From Cryptomeria japonica (Eukaryota; Streptophyta; Pinopsida; Cupressales; Cupressaceae): a stretch of 64,000 bases of DNA. Position 1 is the first letter of the stretch; the number at the start of each line of letters is the position of its first letter. The notes beneath the pieces were generated by a model that worked only from the letters and a program-made list of their open reading frames with translations, was not told where the DNA came from and made no database searches. Location of the stretch: NCBI RefSeq assembly GCF_030272615.1, contig NC_081414.1, forward strand, positions 813,293,069 to 813,357,068, in the 5' to 3' direction. A program made the translations under genes and the position numbers. Positions 45,213-57,089 of this stretch are shown here, piece by piece.

Positions 45213-47555
45213 CATATTTGACCATTGTACTTTCTGGGAGGAGTCGAATCTCATTTAACGAGGAAAAAGCTTGATTAATATTTATGCTGTCGTTCTCTTG
45301 GGAAATGGATCACTCCATTCTCTATCAATCATCATAATATCCTTTCCTGGCCACAATCTTTGGAGGCTATTAAAAGATTTTAACAAATGTTATTTTGGCC
45401 ATCATACCAATTAAAGAGAGGTCATACTACTCCAAGCTTTAATCTATGTTATTTTGGCCAGCGTACCAAGTAAAGAGAGGTAATACTACTTCAAGCTTTA
45501 ATCTTTCATCTTCTTGAGCAGCCATAGACCAAACTCAAGCCTTGGCAGTATATTTAATTTTGTAAGTAGCTCTGTTCATATCTGATTTCAATATTTAAAT
45601 ATTTACGGTATTTCCAGTAGATGCCACATATATAGATATATTTTTTCATAATAAAGAATTATTGTGAAACAAGGTTACCAGCACAGAATTTTATTTCTTC
45701 ATGTCATAGTTCAGACGAGTTATCATTATTGTACATCATGTTATGGTAACAAATACTATGTTATGATGTGATATTCAACACTACAAGTCGTGCAAGTTAT
45801 TATCATATGATTACGATCTATGTGTATGAGCTATCATATATATTATATACTAGGTTGAATGTGTAGTCTGGGTAAATATGATTTTTAGCAAACTGTTCAT
45901 AGGTGAATTGCGGATAAATCATTCATAAATGATTAATTGTCTGTGCATGGTAATGAAAGTGAAGTTCGTTGCTTGGAGCCTATTCTCATATCCGAAAGAT
46001 AGCATTGTACATTTTAATGTGCTTTAGATGCTTTGCTACATTTTTATGTTTTATTGTCAGACTAGAAAGCTAGAGTAAACAGCCAAAAAAAAGATAACTA
46101 AAAAGTTACAGGGCCAGCACTATGGACAAGATTACAAAAAATCTTTTTACAAACAAATTGTAGAAAAAATGTCCTAAGAAACTTCTGAAGGGCATATAGA
46201 TTACAAATTTCAATGTGTATTTAACACCTTTTGAAAGGTTGTAAATTATAATATCATATAGCAGGTGATTGCATTCCAGATTGTTCCAAGCCTTACTTTG
46301 CAAAGAGGAAACACCTTTCCAAGTTGTCTTATTGCCACGGATTGTGCCTGCAAAAGATCTAACCGTACTGTTGTCTGCAAAAGTTCAAAATCAATGCTGT
46401 CAGGGATATAGTATCTGATAAAACAATGATGAAATCAGCAATTTGATCATGATGACCTAAGAAATTATGTTCCAATGATATATATAAACAAAAAACCAAA
46501 AATAGGATTCTTTCATTTCCATAGGAAACACATGACTAAATTGTCAAGCATAAAAATTCATAAAAGGCTAACAAAAGACTATGAACAATGAAATGAATGA
46601 TAACACAAATATGTTTCCAATTCCCTTCTATTGTCCCAACAAATATTTACTGTGATAGAAGGAAACACACATCCTCAATGTCAATGTATAGAGATGATAG
46701 TTTATAATGTCCACAATTTATATGCCCTATTGTTCCGTAAGTTTCCAAGCGATTTGGGAGAACTCCAGTGTTATTGGAGAGCTCAGTTTCGGATTTCTTG
46801 GAATCTGGTGATGGTTTGGAGTTCAGTTGGCATTCAGGATTACACTCTTGTAGTGTTTTAGGCCATCTGGGTTCTTTCTTTAGCATCAGTTCCTTCTCAG
46901 CATGATCTGTTTTAGTTTTTGGCAGTGCTTTACACAAAGTGGTTTGGATTATTTAAATTATTGCACTAAAGTTACAAACTGATGTTTTATTATTCACTTC
47001 AATGTATTAATTTTTAATAAAGTAAAGTTGACCCCCCCAAGTTGGAGGCCTTGGGAAAAGAACGACTTGGACATTGACTAATTTAAAATTGTTAAAGGGT
47101 CTTTTTGAGGGAAATGAATTAACTTGAATTTTAAATTGTTCTCTTTCCCTCCACCCCTATAAAAAGGGGTGTTGGCTTTCATTTTAATTATTCAAGTTTA
47201 GACACATAATAAGATGCTGCTGGAGTGAACAGAGAAGTTCATGGTTGATTAAGGATGAAAAACCCCATCAAATCGCTAGTTTCAGTGATGAAAGACCCTC
47301 CCTAGCTGATTTGGGTGTGATTCTATCTCAAGAATCACCATTGTTTTCACAGTTGCAGATCGAGGTTTCAGAAGAAAGGATGAAAATATTCAAGGTATTC
47401 TGAGTTACAGCTTTGGAGTTGTTTCTTGGTGTTTGTGCATAGTTTGGTTGCTTTTAAATGGTGTTACAGGTTTTATCATATCTGGTCATATAGTTTCCTT
47501 GAGCTGAGCTATATACCATGTAGGGTTAAGAGCTTTTGACAGGGTCAATAATTTC
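45213..47555. other. no recognisable gene
   Basis: Only short unsupported ORFs are present, the longest being 96 codons on the minus strand (46937-46647) with no family resemblance. A CCCCTATAAAAAGGGG string at 47153-47168 is a TATA-like palindrome downstream of a polypyrimidine stretch. It could be a promoter of an old element, but nothing downstream supports a gene. Two nearly repeated 55-bp blocks (TATTTTGGCCA near 45391 and 45450) are a local duplication. Confidence 0.4.
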
Positions 47556-48497
47556 CTACGTTACCCGGGGACGTGTCCCCGGGCTAAAATCCCTCGTCCC
47601 CGTACTAGGGACATTTTGAGGACTTGGGGACGGCCAGAGGACGTCCCCCTGCCGTCCCCAAAATTGCAAAATCTGTGAGAAATGTCCTGGAAACTTGGGG
47701 ACGGCAGTGATTCTCAAAGGGGATGTCCCCCTTTTCCCAGCACTCTAAAAAAAAGACTCAAATGCTCAAAGAAAACATTTTTTAATTTTACTATAGGTCT
47801 GTAAAACTGGATTTTCACTAATATGACAGGTAAACATGTCTGAATCACTTCCAAAAGCACTTAGAAATAATGAGCAGCAACATGGTAATAAATTTCGCAA
47901 ACACTTAGAACTCAGTAGTGTGTAAAAAAGTGGTTGCAGGTCTGCAATATTGGACTTTTCACTATTATGAAATATAAACAGGTCTGAATCATAGGCAAAA
48001 GCACTCAGAAATATGAATAACAGCTTGGTAATGAATTTCACAAACACCCAAAACTTTGTAGTGCATAAAGAAGCGGTTGTAGGTCATAATAGTAATGGAA
48101 GACTATCAAAATATCCTCCAACCAGAAAGAAACAATGAACTACATGCAAACAAGTATTGGCATATTGACAATGAATTTTCAATTATGAATGCATATTGAG
48201 TATTGACAATGAATTCTGAATTATGAATGCATATTGAGTATTGACAATGAATTCTGAACACAAATGTCAAATGTGGTATGTTAAGGTTCTATAATTGTAC
48301 ATATACCTGCTTTATTCATGTTTTCATATGAATATAATGTATATGTACATGCTTTATCTAGTTTTCATATGAACAATTAAAATTTTCCTATATATTTTAT
48401 ATAGCCATCCACCCGCCATGCCCAAAATTGGCGAAAAAAATTGTCGTCCCAGAAACTTGTCCCGCCGTCCCCGTCCTGGAAACTCGGGGTAAGATAG
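47556..48497. mobile_element. non-autonomous hAT-like element, 0.94 kb
   Basis: Terminal inverted repeats are imperfect: CTACGTTACCCGGGG at the left, complement of CTATCTTACCCCGAG at the right. The flanking octamers ATAATTTC (47548-47555) and ATATTTTC (48498-48505) differ at one base, consistent with an aged 8-bp duplication. Subterminal GTCCCCG-rich words occur at both ends. Inside, a roughly 145-bp segment is tandemly duplicated (47795-48077) and a 36-bp unit with GTATTGACAATGAATT is repeated three times (48165-48255). No transposase. Confidence 0.75.
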
Positions 48498-48505
48498 ATA
48501 TTTTC

Positions 48506-49488
48506 CCAAAGGCCATCTGGGTTATTTCAAATTTTCAACCATGGCTGGGCAACTCAGTGATGATTGGTTTTATGGGCATTCACAACACATGAACTTGTGG
48601 AGGTATCCGTTCATATGGCAGAGCCATACCAAGTTTACTGGAATGTTAGAGCCTGGCATGAGACCTTAACGAACCAATCGCTTGGGGTTTAAGTGTTTTT
48701 TTTAATTCCCATGCAGGCATTTTGTCTTGTGGCTACTTCTCCAAGTGTTTTGGTACTGAACAAAGGCTTTTAATGGAAATTTTGGTAGTTACTGATGGCT
48801 GCCATCCCTAGTTTCAGCGTTAGACTACAAGCTGGGAAGAATTGTAAGTGATCTCAGTCCTGTGAAAAACCTTCTGTCTGCCATATGAAGATTGTTTGCG
48901 CTGCTGGAGGTGTTCTACATTGTGACTAAACCATAGTTGGATGACTTTGAGGTTGGTGGCTATTATCAAGAGTATCCCTGCTGTCCAAGGTTATAATCAC
49001 TGAAAATTCAGACCCATAGTGCTTATTTCTTGCATTCTACAGTTGTTCTCAGAGCTGGGAGTAAGCCTTGATGAATTGCATGGGCTGGAGATGTTGAATG
49101 TCATATCAATAATTTTCATAATGTTCAATCTCAGTGGAAGACCTAGATATTGTCAAAAATTGCTATAGTGTAGCATAACTTGGACTTGGCAAAACTCTTT
49201 TGTGCTCAAACTCTGACTTGGTAAGATGATGCACTAAATTAAAAGAACATAAAACATAGCAAATCTCATAGAAAATAAAAACATTTTTCATCCCACAACA
49301 AATCAGCAAAAACTTGGCTTGCCTTAACTCAGGAGTTAAGCATCTGGGCCGCATTTTGACAGGACTCTCAAAACTATAGTCCATCCTTCAGCATACTATT
49401 TATTCATGTTTAATATTTAGACAAGACTAACAAAAGCTATAGCATTCCACTAGCTTGATAATTGCTTACAGATACACATCATAGTATC
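48506..49488. other. no recognisable gene
   Basis: No ORF longer than about 75 codons and no family match. The word GGCCATCTGGGTT near 48513 also occurs near 46861, which might mean an old duplication, but the flanks do not align well. Confidence 0.4.
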
Positions 49489-49556
49489 TGTTGATGTGTT
49501 TTTGTGACACATTGCAACGTAGAATAAAATACTAAGTACTTTACCCTCTCTTGTAC
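49489..49556 (-). mobile_element. 3'-end fragment of an A/B/C-type unit
   Basis: On the plus strand it begins TGTTGATGTGTTTTTGTGAC and continues AGAATAAAATAC...TACCCTCTCTTG. This is the reverse complement of the terminal 70 bp of the A and B units. Homology ends after about 70 bp, so it is a truncated minus-strand copy. No target duplication could be tested. Confidence 0.6.
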
Positions 49557-49889
49557 AAATGTGGCCAGTCCAAGACTTAGCTTAGGCAAATTTTAAAAAA
49601 TCTCTCAACCTTTAATGAATTTGCTGTCCTGAACTTGGATCAACTTTGCCCTTACATGCTTTAGGATGACAGTTAAATCACTTGAGTAGGACTTGAGGCT
49701 CATGTTTTTGAACGCATCCTACACATAGTGATACACAACCTAGTTATATAGTGCAAGAGCATCTGCACTATGCACTCAACCTTATACTTAGCCACTTTTC
49801 AACTTTCGCCTCTAATTTGGGTGGCATTTTGATCAAATGTTGCTGTTTTGGGTGTGTTCATGGTAGGTTTTAGGACCACTTAAGTATGT

Positions 49890-50156
49890 TGTTTACCCTC
49901 TCGGGTAAATAGCTTAAAGCATACAGATAAAACACGTAATGCAGAATAATAACGCCATAGACATCAGATAAAATATAAGAGATGTTATTCCATTCATAAT
50001 TGTGTCTCACAAGTTACATTCGGAAGTATATAAAGGTACCGAGGGGGTGCGAGTTCCAACCGTCGCACCGTAACTACCATCCCTCGGTTACCGACTAACA
50101 AAGACAATTACAACTTAATTAACTAGTTTTATTCGTGTACAATATTGCCGCCAACA
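49890..50156 (-). repeat. gypsy-2 3' LTR
   Basis: 267 bp, with TGTTTACC and GCCAACA as plus-strand termini. It differs from the other LTR at seven positions (2.6 percent), all substitutions. A TATATAAAGGTACC string near 50028 reads as a TATA-like element only on the plus strand. Confidence 0.95.
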
Positions 50157-50160
50157 TCAT

Positions 50161-50178
50161 CCCCCCCAAAAAGAAAAG
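50161..50178 (-). other. gypsy-2 polypurine tract region
   Basis: On the minus strand CTTTTCTTTTTGGGGGGG is followed by ATGA and then the 3' LTR. The G run next to the LTR is the likely primer for plus-strand synthesis. It is short and preceded by a T/C stretch instead of a purine stretch. Confidence 0.5.
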
Positions 50179-50244
50179 TCGTCTCCAGGCGACTTACAAC
50201 AAACTGGAGAATACATGGGGACTACCGAACCCAAAATCAAAAAA

Positions 50245-52180
50245 CTAAGGGGGTGCAGAGGGCGTCCCTGATGAAGAAGGCGCCGGTGGTGGTGTAGTGG
50301 TGGACGCCAAGCGCCCACGAAGCTCATACACTTGCTCCGTCCTCCTCTTTAGATCCCGTTCCACCACCATTTGCCGCTCCATGGCAGTCTTTACCATATA
50401 GGCTGCCTCCAACACCTCCTTATCCTTCTTGTCCACACTCTCCAGTGCACTAACCAATCGAGTCTCCAACAACTCTCTGGATGCCCTTTCCTCTTCCAAC
50501 TGTATCAGCAAGGCCGACTTCTCTGCTACTAAAGTGTCCATTGTTGTCTAAGCCTGTGCCATGGTAGCCTCCAGCTCCCGAAACCTGGCAATCAGCTCCT
50601 CCCAAGCTGTCACTGCTGCTACGCGCAAAGCCTCGACTGTGGTTGCCGTCTGTTGTGTCCTCCGAAGCTCAAGATAACCTTTGCGGAAGGCCTGCTCCAC
50701 CTCTCTCAACAACGACTGCATCCAAGTCTCGCCAACCCCCTCAGTGAGGCGCCAAGCCTCCAACATCGCCAGGCTCTCCGTCTCAGGCCACCCGGCACAC
50801 TCAAAACACCTCTCAAACTCCTCTCTGCATCCGGTGCGGGCAAAGGTCACCAACCCCTCCGTCTGCTCAACCATGGCGGCATCTGCCTAGAGTGTGGCAA
50901 ATGACACAAGCCGCTGTGCTCTCAGAGTCATCTCGGCAATGAACTGCTCCAACTCTCCTGTACCCTGTTGTACTCCCACAGGCACCCCCTCCTCTCTGTA
51001 AGGACTGGTTACTACAACCGCAGGGGGTGATGCAGCCCTCTGAAGTGCCCTACTACTCGAAGAGCTCCCCTCCTCGAGATCAATAATATCCAAGGGATGC
51101 ATAGTCCTGCCTGGAGATAGAGCGACCTCTCCCGCCGATGCCACAGGTGTAAGCTGGTAACGGCTCAACCAAGCACTAAGGTCATCATGGAGAGCCCCTG
51201 CTTCCATCATTGCCTCCTGCATATAGCCTAGCAAACTTGGCACATCCTGTCCTGGCACTTCCGGTACATCATGCACCATGGAAGCCTCTAAACTCGCCAA
51301 GGTCTCCATCCGCGGTGGTGTCATCACTATCGTCACCCAAGGCTGCCCAAAGCTAGGAACTGGCACCATGGTGACTACGCTCACTGTCCCGAATGACCGT
51401 GGCACCGCCAACTGACAAGTCTCCGGTAAGCGTGTTGGTGTAAAGTGGACCTGTACCTGCGATGCTAAAACAAACCCTTCTGTACCGGCCGACTCCACTA
51501 CCTCTTCTTCCGGCAACTGGTCACCTCTTCTTCCTGCCAACCGAAAGCTCCCTCCGCTCACCTGGGAGGTGTCTGCGGATTCCTCCCTGTCGCTATCTGC
51601 ATCCTCCTCTGCATCGGACCCTTCTGTGTCGAACTCTGTGTCTGACATGGCAGCCTTCTTTCTTTTTGTGCCCAGACGTGCCTCTGCGCCATGTGCCAAG
51701 ACGTCCAAGTGCGACCAATAGAATATGGGCGGTTGGTCTGGTGCAACACGACCTTGCGGCTCTAATGGTTGTGAGCCCGAGGTGATCTGTGTGCGGACTA
51801 CAACCAGAAATAACCCAATGGCATGATGGGGCATGTAAAATTTTTGTCCTGCAGGGTCGTGAACTCGTCCATTCTATCTGCCAGTAGTGACGCCCAATCA
51901 TATACCACCCCATTGTGCAACCCATTCATCAACACTATCTGTGTGATAGCTATGTCAGACGCGTAGCTGGCACCTGTGAGGCGACTCTTCACCACGGACA
52001 ACAGGCATCACCATACTCCCTTGGCGAAAAATGTTTTCTTTACCCCCCGACTCTTGCCTGCACTTTTGAGGCTATCTTTTTCTCCTTGGGTAAGGTTATC
52101 GCGCAACATCAACTGTAGTAATGTGGCACGGTTTTCCGGAGATATTTTCTGTGAAGTGTCTATTTTTTTCCCTTTCAACC
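50245..52180 (-). pseudogene. gypsy-2 extra ORF, 3' part
   Basis: Downstream of B2 the ORF continues with ITLPKEKK, then GASYASDIAITQIVLMNG and LADRMDEFTTLQ. After a frameshift it runs as a 315-codon open segment (51834-50887), then 50874-50548 and 50541-50245, ending in a coiled coil (LEEERASRELLETRLVSALE) and a Pro/Ser tail. The middle is acidic (TEGSDAEEDADSDREESADT). It has no viral envelope hallmarks that I can see. Its layout, with an N-terminal folded region, acidic linker and C-terminal coiled coil, parallels the family-A gene. Confidence 0.65.
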
Positions 52181-52492
52181 TGTTGTGACGTTTTCACACA
52201 TCGCCCCATTGCAAATGGGGACCCTTGCTTTTTTTTGCTTTTTAGGGTTTGTTCTTTGGGTTTTTTTAGGGTTTTGTTAGTTAAGCCTTTGCATTTTGAG
52301 TGTTGTCGGGGAGATCAATAGGGTAGCAAGTCCGGCTTGAGTGAGGTCCTGATCCTGAAATTTGGCTAAGTCTGGAATGTCCTGATCCTGAATTTGACTA
52401 AGTCTGGAAACTGAAAAACCTCCAAAATCTAGGTTTTGCAATATAACTCCTGGAGGTCTGAAACCACTCTCAAACATCCTGAAAGTATATAT

Positions 52493-52556
52493 GGAATATA
52501 ACTTAAAGTATAAGAAAAAACATTTTTTACTTATACTTAAATGTTATATTCCATAA
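52493..52556. repeat. foldback in the B2 5' region
   Basis: GAATATAACTTAAAGTATAAG and the complementary CTTATACTTAAATGTTATATTC flank a short AT-rich loop. B-minus keeps a longer version (27751-27830). B1 has only one arm (28330-28352), so the structure collapsed there. It may be a tiny foldback element or a structural feature of the unit. Confidence 0.65.
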
Positions 52557-52589
52557 AAATTATCCTGATAGAGAGTTCGAAAAGTCAAA

Positions 52590-54087
52590 TTTCGCTCCTG
52601 TCCTTCACTGAGGATCTAGAGCGAATTTCGCTCCTGTCCCTCTCAGGAGGACCAAGGCGAAGCGCTCCTGTCCCTCACCAAGGGACCAGGGCGATAATAC
52701 TTATTTGAGCTATTCCTGACCGTGTTTGGACGAATTGAGACATCAAAGGCATGGTGAAGGACGAAATGAGCATGATAGAGCATCCAGACTTGATCAAAAA
52801 CAATGAAATGATGAAGTTTTTGCCTAGAAGGTCAAATTCGCTCCTATCCCTCACTGAAGGACCAGAGCGATTTTCTTTATATGCACAATTTTAGACCTTT
52901 TTTTGGACATTAACTTTTATTCATAGCATGAGGCAGGATGATATCTTCCCTAGCAAAGACATTTCATGGTGAAAAGTGAAGCATTTGGGCCTGGAGGGCA
53001 AAAAATCGCTCCTATCCCTCACTGAAGGACCGGAGCTTGAAATCCAAAATTTCCTTGTCCTTGAAAGATTTGAACGATTTGACGACTTGAGGAGAACCAA
53101 GGAAGTGCTTTTTACAGTTGAATATAATTTGAAGGCACAAATATGAGGAAAAATAGACCAAAATGCAAAATCGCTCCTGTCCCTTAGTCAGGGACCAGGG
53201 CGAAATCCATTGTAGCTCCCGTCCCTCTCCCAGGGACCAGAGCGAAATTCTTCATAAGGTAAAATTCAGGCAAAAGCAAGCAAGTTTTAAGTTTGAAGGC
53301 AAGAAGGGAGGGTGAAACTAGACCGTTGAAGATAAATTTGGAAGTTGGCAAAGTGTAGTTGAGCTTGAAAGTACAAATTCGCTCCTGTCCCTCAGGCAGG
53401 GACCAGAGCGAAATCTTCATGAAAGCTTAGATTTTGAATGTTGATCACGTTTCAAGTGTCCAAAGGGGACCAAGGGACTTCATTTTACACGATGAAAGCA
53501 ATGGCAAGTTGATGAAAGCAAGCATGAGCCCAGGACATTGAAGTTCGCTCCTGTCCCTCAGTCAGGGACCAGGGCGATATCCACCATATTTGCCAATTCA
53601 TTCAAAATTCATGCCAAGTCAAGATTGTACATGGTTGCACAGGGTCTAAGGCGTCTTAAGATGATGATATGCAAAGGTTTCAAACGTCAAAAGACTATCA
53701 ATTTGAACAAGGAAGCTATATCGCTCCTGTCCCTCATCAAGGGACCAAGGCGATTTTCATTAAATCATTCGTTTTCCTTCAAGATCACGTCAAAGTCAAG
53801 GTTCGCAAGATCAAGGATATCATTTGCAAGGTGATGAACAAGGAGTAAAGCTTGAGAGATAGCAAATGTTGGCCAGAGCATGAAGTTCGCTCCTGTCCCT
53901 CACCAAGGGACCAGGGCGATATCCACCATAGAGGGCATTCATCCACCAAATCAAGACGATCAAGCTCGAGTTTTTTGGCAAACATGCCAGTCTCAACGTG
54001 AGGATGGAGGTTTTGAACATAAAAGGCAAGAGAATCAAGACTAAACATCAAATTCGCTCCTGTCCCTTAGTCAGGGACCAGAGCGAT
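52590..54087 (+). repeat. B2 hairpin array, 12 units
   Basis: Units lie near 52590, 52625, 52660, 52836, 53007, 53169, 53215, 53377, 53543, 53720, 53885 and 54053. Stem rules are as in B1 (inner GTCCCT/AGGGAC, internal loop CT/CA). B2 has four fewer units than B1, consistent with gain or loss of whole units. Three units at the 5' edge are head-to-tail without spacers. Confidence 0.95.
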
Positions 54088-54326
54088 AGGTTTGTGTCCT
54101 TACCTCTTCCAAATTTGGCGCTAAAACATTCTTTAGATTTTATTAAATGCTAGGAAAAATCGATAAATTTGAAATCCAATTAAAGTTAGCATTTAACATT
54201 AGCGCATGGGTCTTTATTAATTAATTTTTGCCTTTTAAAAATCGAGTTTATTTAAAATTATAGGCATTAAATTAATTAATTATAAATAAAATGGGGCGCT
54301 TGATTTAAAATTTGTTTCATTTTACA

Positions 54327-54410
54327 AAGGTCGGCCTTTAAGTTTATTTTAAATTTGCCTTATTCACCAAAGTCGGCCTAGGGTCAATGTGAAGGTGAGC
54401 GCCTATAAAG
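54327..54410 (+). promoter_or_regulatory. B2 internal promoter module
   Basis: AAGGTCGGCC (54327-54336, one extra G) and AAGTCGGCC (54370-54378) precede GTGAGCGCC and TATAAAG (54404-54410). The module is orthologous in position to 30828-30920 in B1. Confidence 0.65.
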
Positions 54411-56300
54411 GGAGGTGTTTATTTCATTTTCAAATCATCATTTTATCCTCTTTCATATGCGATTTTGGAGAAGACAAGGTGCGAAATTATCATCAAAGAG
54501 GAGTGCGTGTTTGTTTCAAGTAAGGCGAATTTGTTATCTTCAAGACATTGAAGACTCCTCCCCAAGGTGGCGAATTGCTAAAGTGGACGTTCATTTGGAG
54601 AGAGATCACGTTGAAGCCATCAAATTTTGATTTGTGCCTAGGCGAATTCCTTTGTTTTGCATTTTAGAGTTAAACTCTCAAGTAAGGTATGACAAGATCC
54701 CTTGTTTTGATTTTGAATTTTGATCGTCATAGCCTTAAATTTTGAAATTTTGAATTCTAATAGCTCAATCGTCGTTTAGGAAATGATAACTCAAGGACTT
54801 ATTATGAAGTTTCCTAAATTTAATTTCTAGTCTATATTTCCACGTTGCAAATCATGTTGCTAATTTTGAAATGTTGTGTAGGCATCAAATGGAGATCTCA
54901 TCAAGGAAAATCAAGCCGGATCAAGGACGGTCTTCACCGGGACGATCAAGCCAGGACAGGGGCGACCTCTTTCAATCCAGCGTTCCAAGCGAGGTACATC
55001 ATCATCCTACACATCAAGGACACATGGAGTTAGGACAAGGGCTCGTTGAAGAAGCAAATAATTTTAGAAGAGTTAATCAAAGATAACTTCTCAACGCTAC
55101 CGAATTGAGTATCAACCAAGTGTCAGACGAGGTGGCATCCTAGTCATCACGTCTCCAATCAGTGAGGTCAACCTCAACATGTCCAGATTCAATGTACTTA
55201 ACTCATGGAAGGTGGCACAAACTCCGATGTACCTACCCCGGCTATCCATTGGTCGATTTTTCTAGAGGGGACATGTGTCCAAGCAATACAATTTTATCAT
55301 TGGTCAAGCATTAAATGTTATGTAATGGTTGTAACAAACCCTAATTAGGGTTTTCATTGTAAAATCTTGACCATTGATCTCGAATTGATCTAAGCCATCG
55401 AATTGTATTGAGGGCACTATATAAGCCCTGGCATTTCATTTTGTAAAGGCTAATTAGCAATAAATTAGAGAGAGTTGTAAATAATAGAAAGCAGTTAGTA
55501 GATAGAGAGTAGTTAGAAATTGATAGAATAGTAATTAGAGTAGAATAGGAGGACAAGGCAAGAAATTGTTGCCATTGATTGTAAACAAACTCCATTTTCA
55601 TTGAAGTAATGGTGAAGTGTGTCGTTTCTTGCAATTTGCATGGTTTCTTGTTGAGTCTTCAATCCTAGATGGTAGATGATCAGATGAATGGAGGAAATGC
55701 GATTGATTAATGGTGGAATTCGTATATCCATACTACTAGCAGTTTGTTGATTGCAGACTTGCCTTGTGTAGTCAACTGGAATAATTCAGCTTAAGCTCAA
55801 TTTCAATTTGTCGCTTCTTCATTGATATGCATCAACTTGATGGTGTCTATGTCTGCGGTGATGATTTGAACATCATAAAGCTTCCCTTAGAAAATCGCAC
55901 TAGCCTTGTGGAGATGGTCCATTGATGTCAAAACAAGACCTAGTTAGAGTTTCATCAAAAATCAAATCATTGCTCCTACATTCTTAGTATTAGGATTAGA
56001 TCTTCTCTTCGCCCTCATCCTTTTTCCATTTTTTCAAATCTAAGCCAGTAAGAGCCTGTGTTCCAGCAAAGCAGATCGGAAGTTCAATCATCAGATGTAA
56101 GTCCCCTTGTGATTCCAGCAAATCACATCATACCACTGGAGCTTATCCACACGTAGAGACCCTACTAACCAGAACATTGGAGTCATCCTAACTGATCCTT
56201 CATGCGAATCTTCAGCAGTTAGAGACTTTATTCAAGAGAGGATAAGATGCCTTTGGGTATTTTATTCTGTGTATGATTGTGTACAAAATACACGTCAACA

Positions 56301-56657
56301 CAACCCTTGTATGCCAAACACCCTAGTGAACTCGCCTGCCGTGAATGAAATAGTTATCGGCTGGTGTTGATAATCAAATACAGACTGGTGGTGGTGTCTG
56401 TCATAGCTGCCAATCATGGCACGCAAAACCACTTTAAAGTCCTTTATACAGAAAACTGGCATCTAGACGGCCCAGTGTACCTGTGCTTGGCAAAGGCTTT
56501 TCTTTATCAGGTCATCGTGAGGTGTCTTCACCCACCAGTTCCTACAGTCTATTCCATTCAGACCTTCGAACACAATATTATCTACTGTTACCTCATCCTT
56601 GTCCTTTGTTGCCAAAGGTTTTGGACGATGCTTCTTGCTTTTCTGACTGCTGCTCAT
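56301..56657 (-). pseudogene. gypsy-2 extra ORF, 5' part
   Basis: From ATG at 56657 the frame encodes MSSSQKSKKHRPKPLATKDK, then FEGLNGIDCRNWWVKTPHD and, after a stop at about 56463, FDYQHQPITISFTAGEF. It is then cut by B2 at 56300. It lies downstream of pol and in the same sense, the usual place of the additional ORF of Tat/Athila-type elements. Its function in those elements is unknown. Frameshifts and the B2 insertion make it non-functional here. Confidence 0.6.
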
Positions 56658-57089
56658 CCCAAGGCTGCCTACAATACGCACACCAAATGGCAAAACTCAT
56701 TTGCCTGTCTGCACTCGATTCTGAAGCTTTTCACCGTCCCTGCAACTTGTCTTCTAACAGCTGTAACCGTTTTCGCCAATCTGCCTTGTTCTTATTTGTG
56801 TCCATTGGTCTCAGATTAATTCTTTAATCTGCTTTTATAGCTTCAAACCCAACCTGCCACATTCTGCTACTTCCAACTGCCTGCTGCCACTTTTTGCTTC
56901 CAGCTACCAACGTTCCCTTTGCTCCTGTCGATCGGTAGTACGGTGTATGGCGGGTGTGCGGCGTGCAATCTCCTTCCTCCAGAATATTTTTCTTCCTGTT
57001 GGCTGGGTTTGCCTAGTGTTTTTTTCCCTTGGCCTGCGTTTTTGTTTTCTGCCTTTGACACTGCGTTATGTTTATTTATGGTGGAGGGG

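Larger units (their letters stand above)
52181..56300 (+). mobile_element. B2: LTR-like unit (family B) in gypsy-2
   Basis: 4,120 bp from TGTTGTGACG to CGTCAACA, with target duplication CAACC (52176-52180 and 56301-56305). It is inserted in the gypsy-2 extra ORF in the opposite orientation. The parts are as in B1: 12 hairpins (52590-54087), boxes AAGGTCGGCC (54327) and AAGTCGGCC (54370), TATA (54404), short ORF (from 54889), double telo-box (55336-55353), second TATA (55418). Long stretches, for example 53450-53935 against 29935-30420, are almost identical to B1. Confidence 0.95.

Noticed and set aside
46647-46937. 96-codon minus-strand ORF as a small gene
   Set aside because: No recognisable motif, no promoter or neighbour to support it, and chance ORFs of this length are expected.
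47153-47168. Host gene promoter with TATA box
   Set aside because: TATA-like string is part of a small palindrome and no coding region, start or splice pattern follows before the hAT-like element at 47556.
51462-51785. 107-codon plus-strand ORF
   Set aside because: It is antisense to the better-supported gypsy-2 extra ORF, which has compositional features of a real protein.
50245-51834. Retroviral envelope-like gene
   Set aside because: No signal peptide, transmembrane segment or cleavage site is visible. The acidic linker and coiled coil fit an additional ORF of unknown function better.
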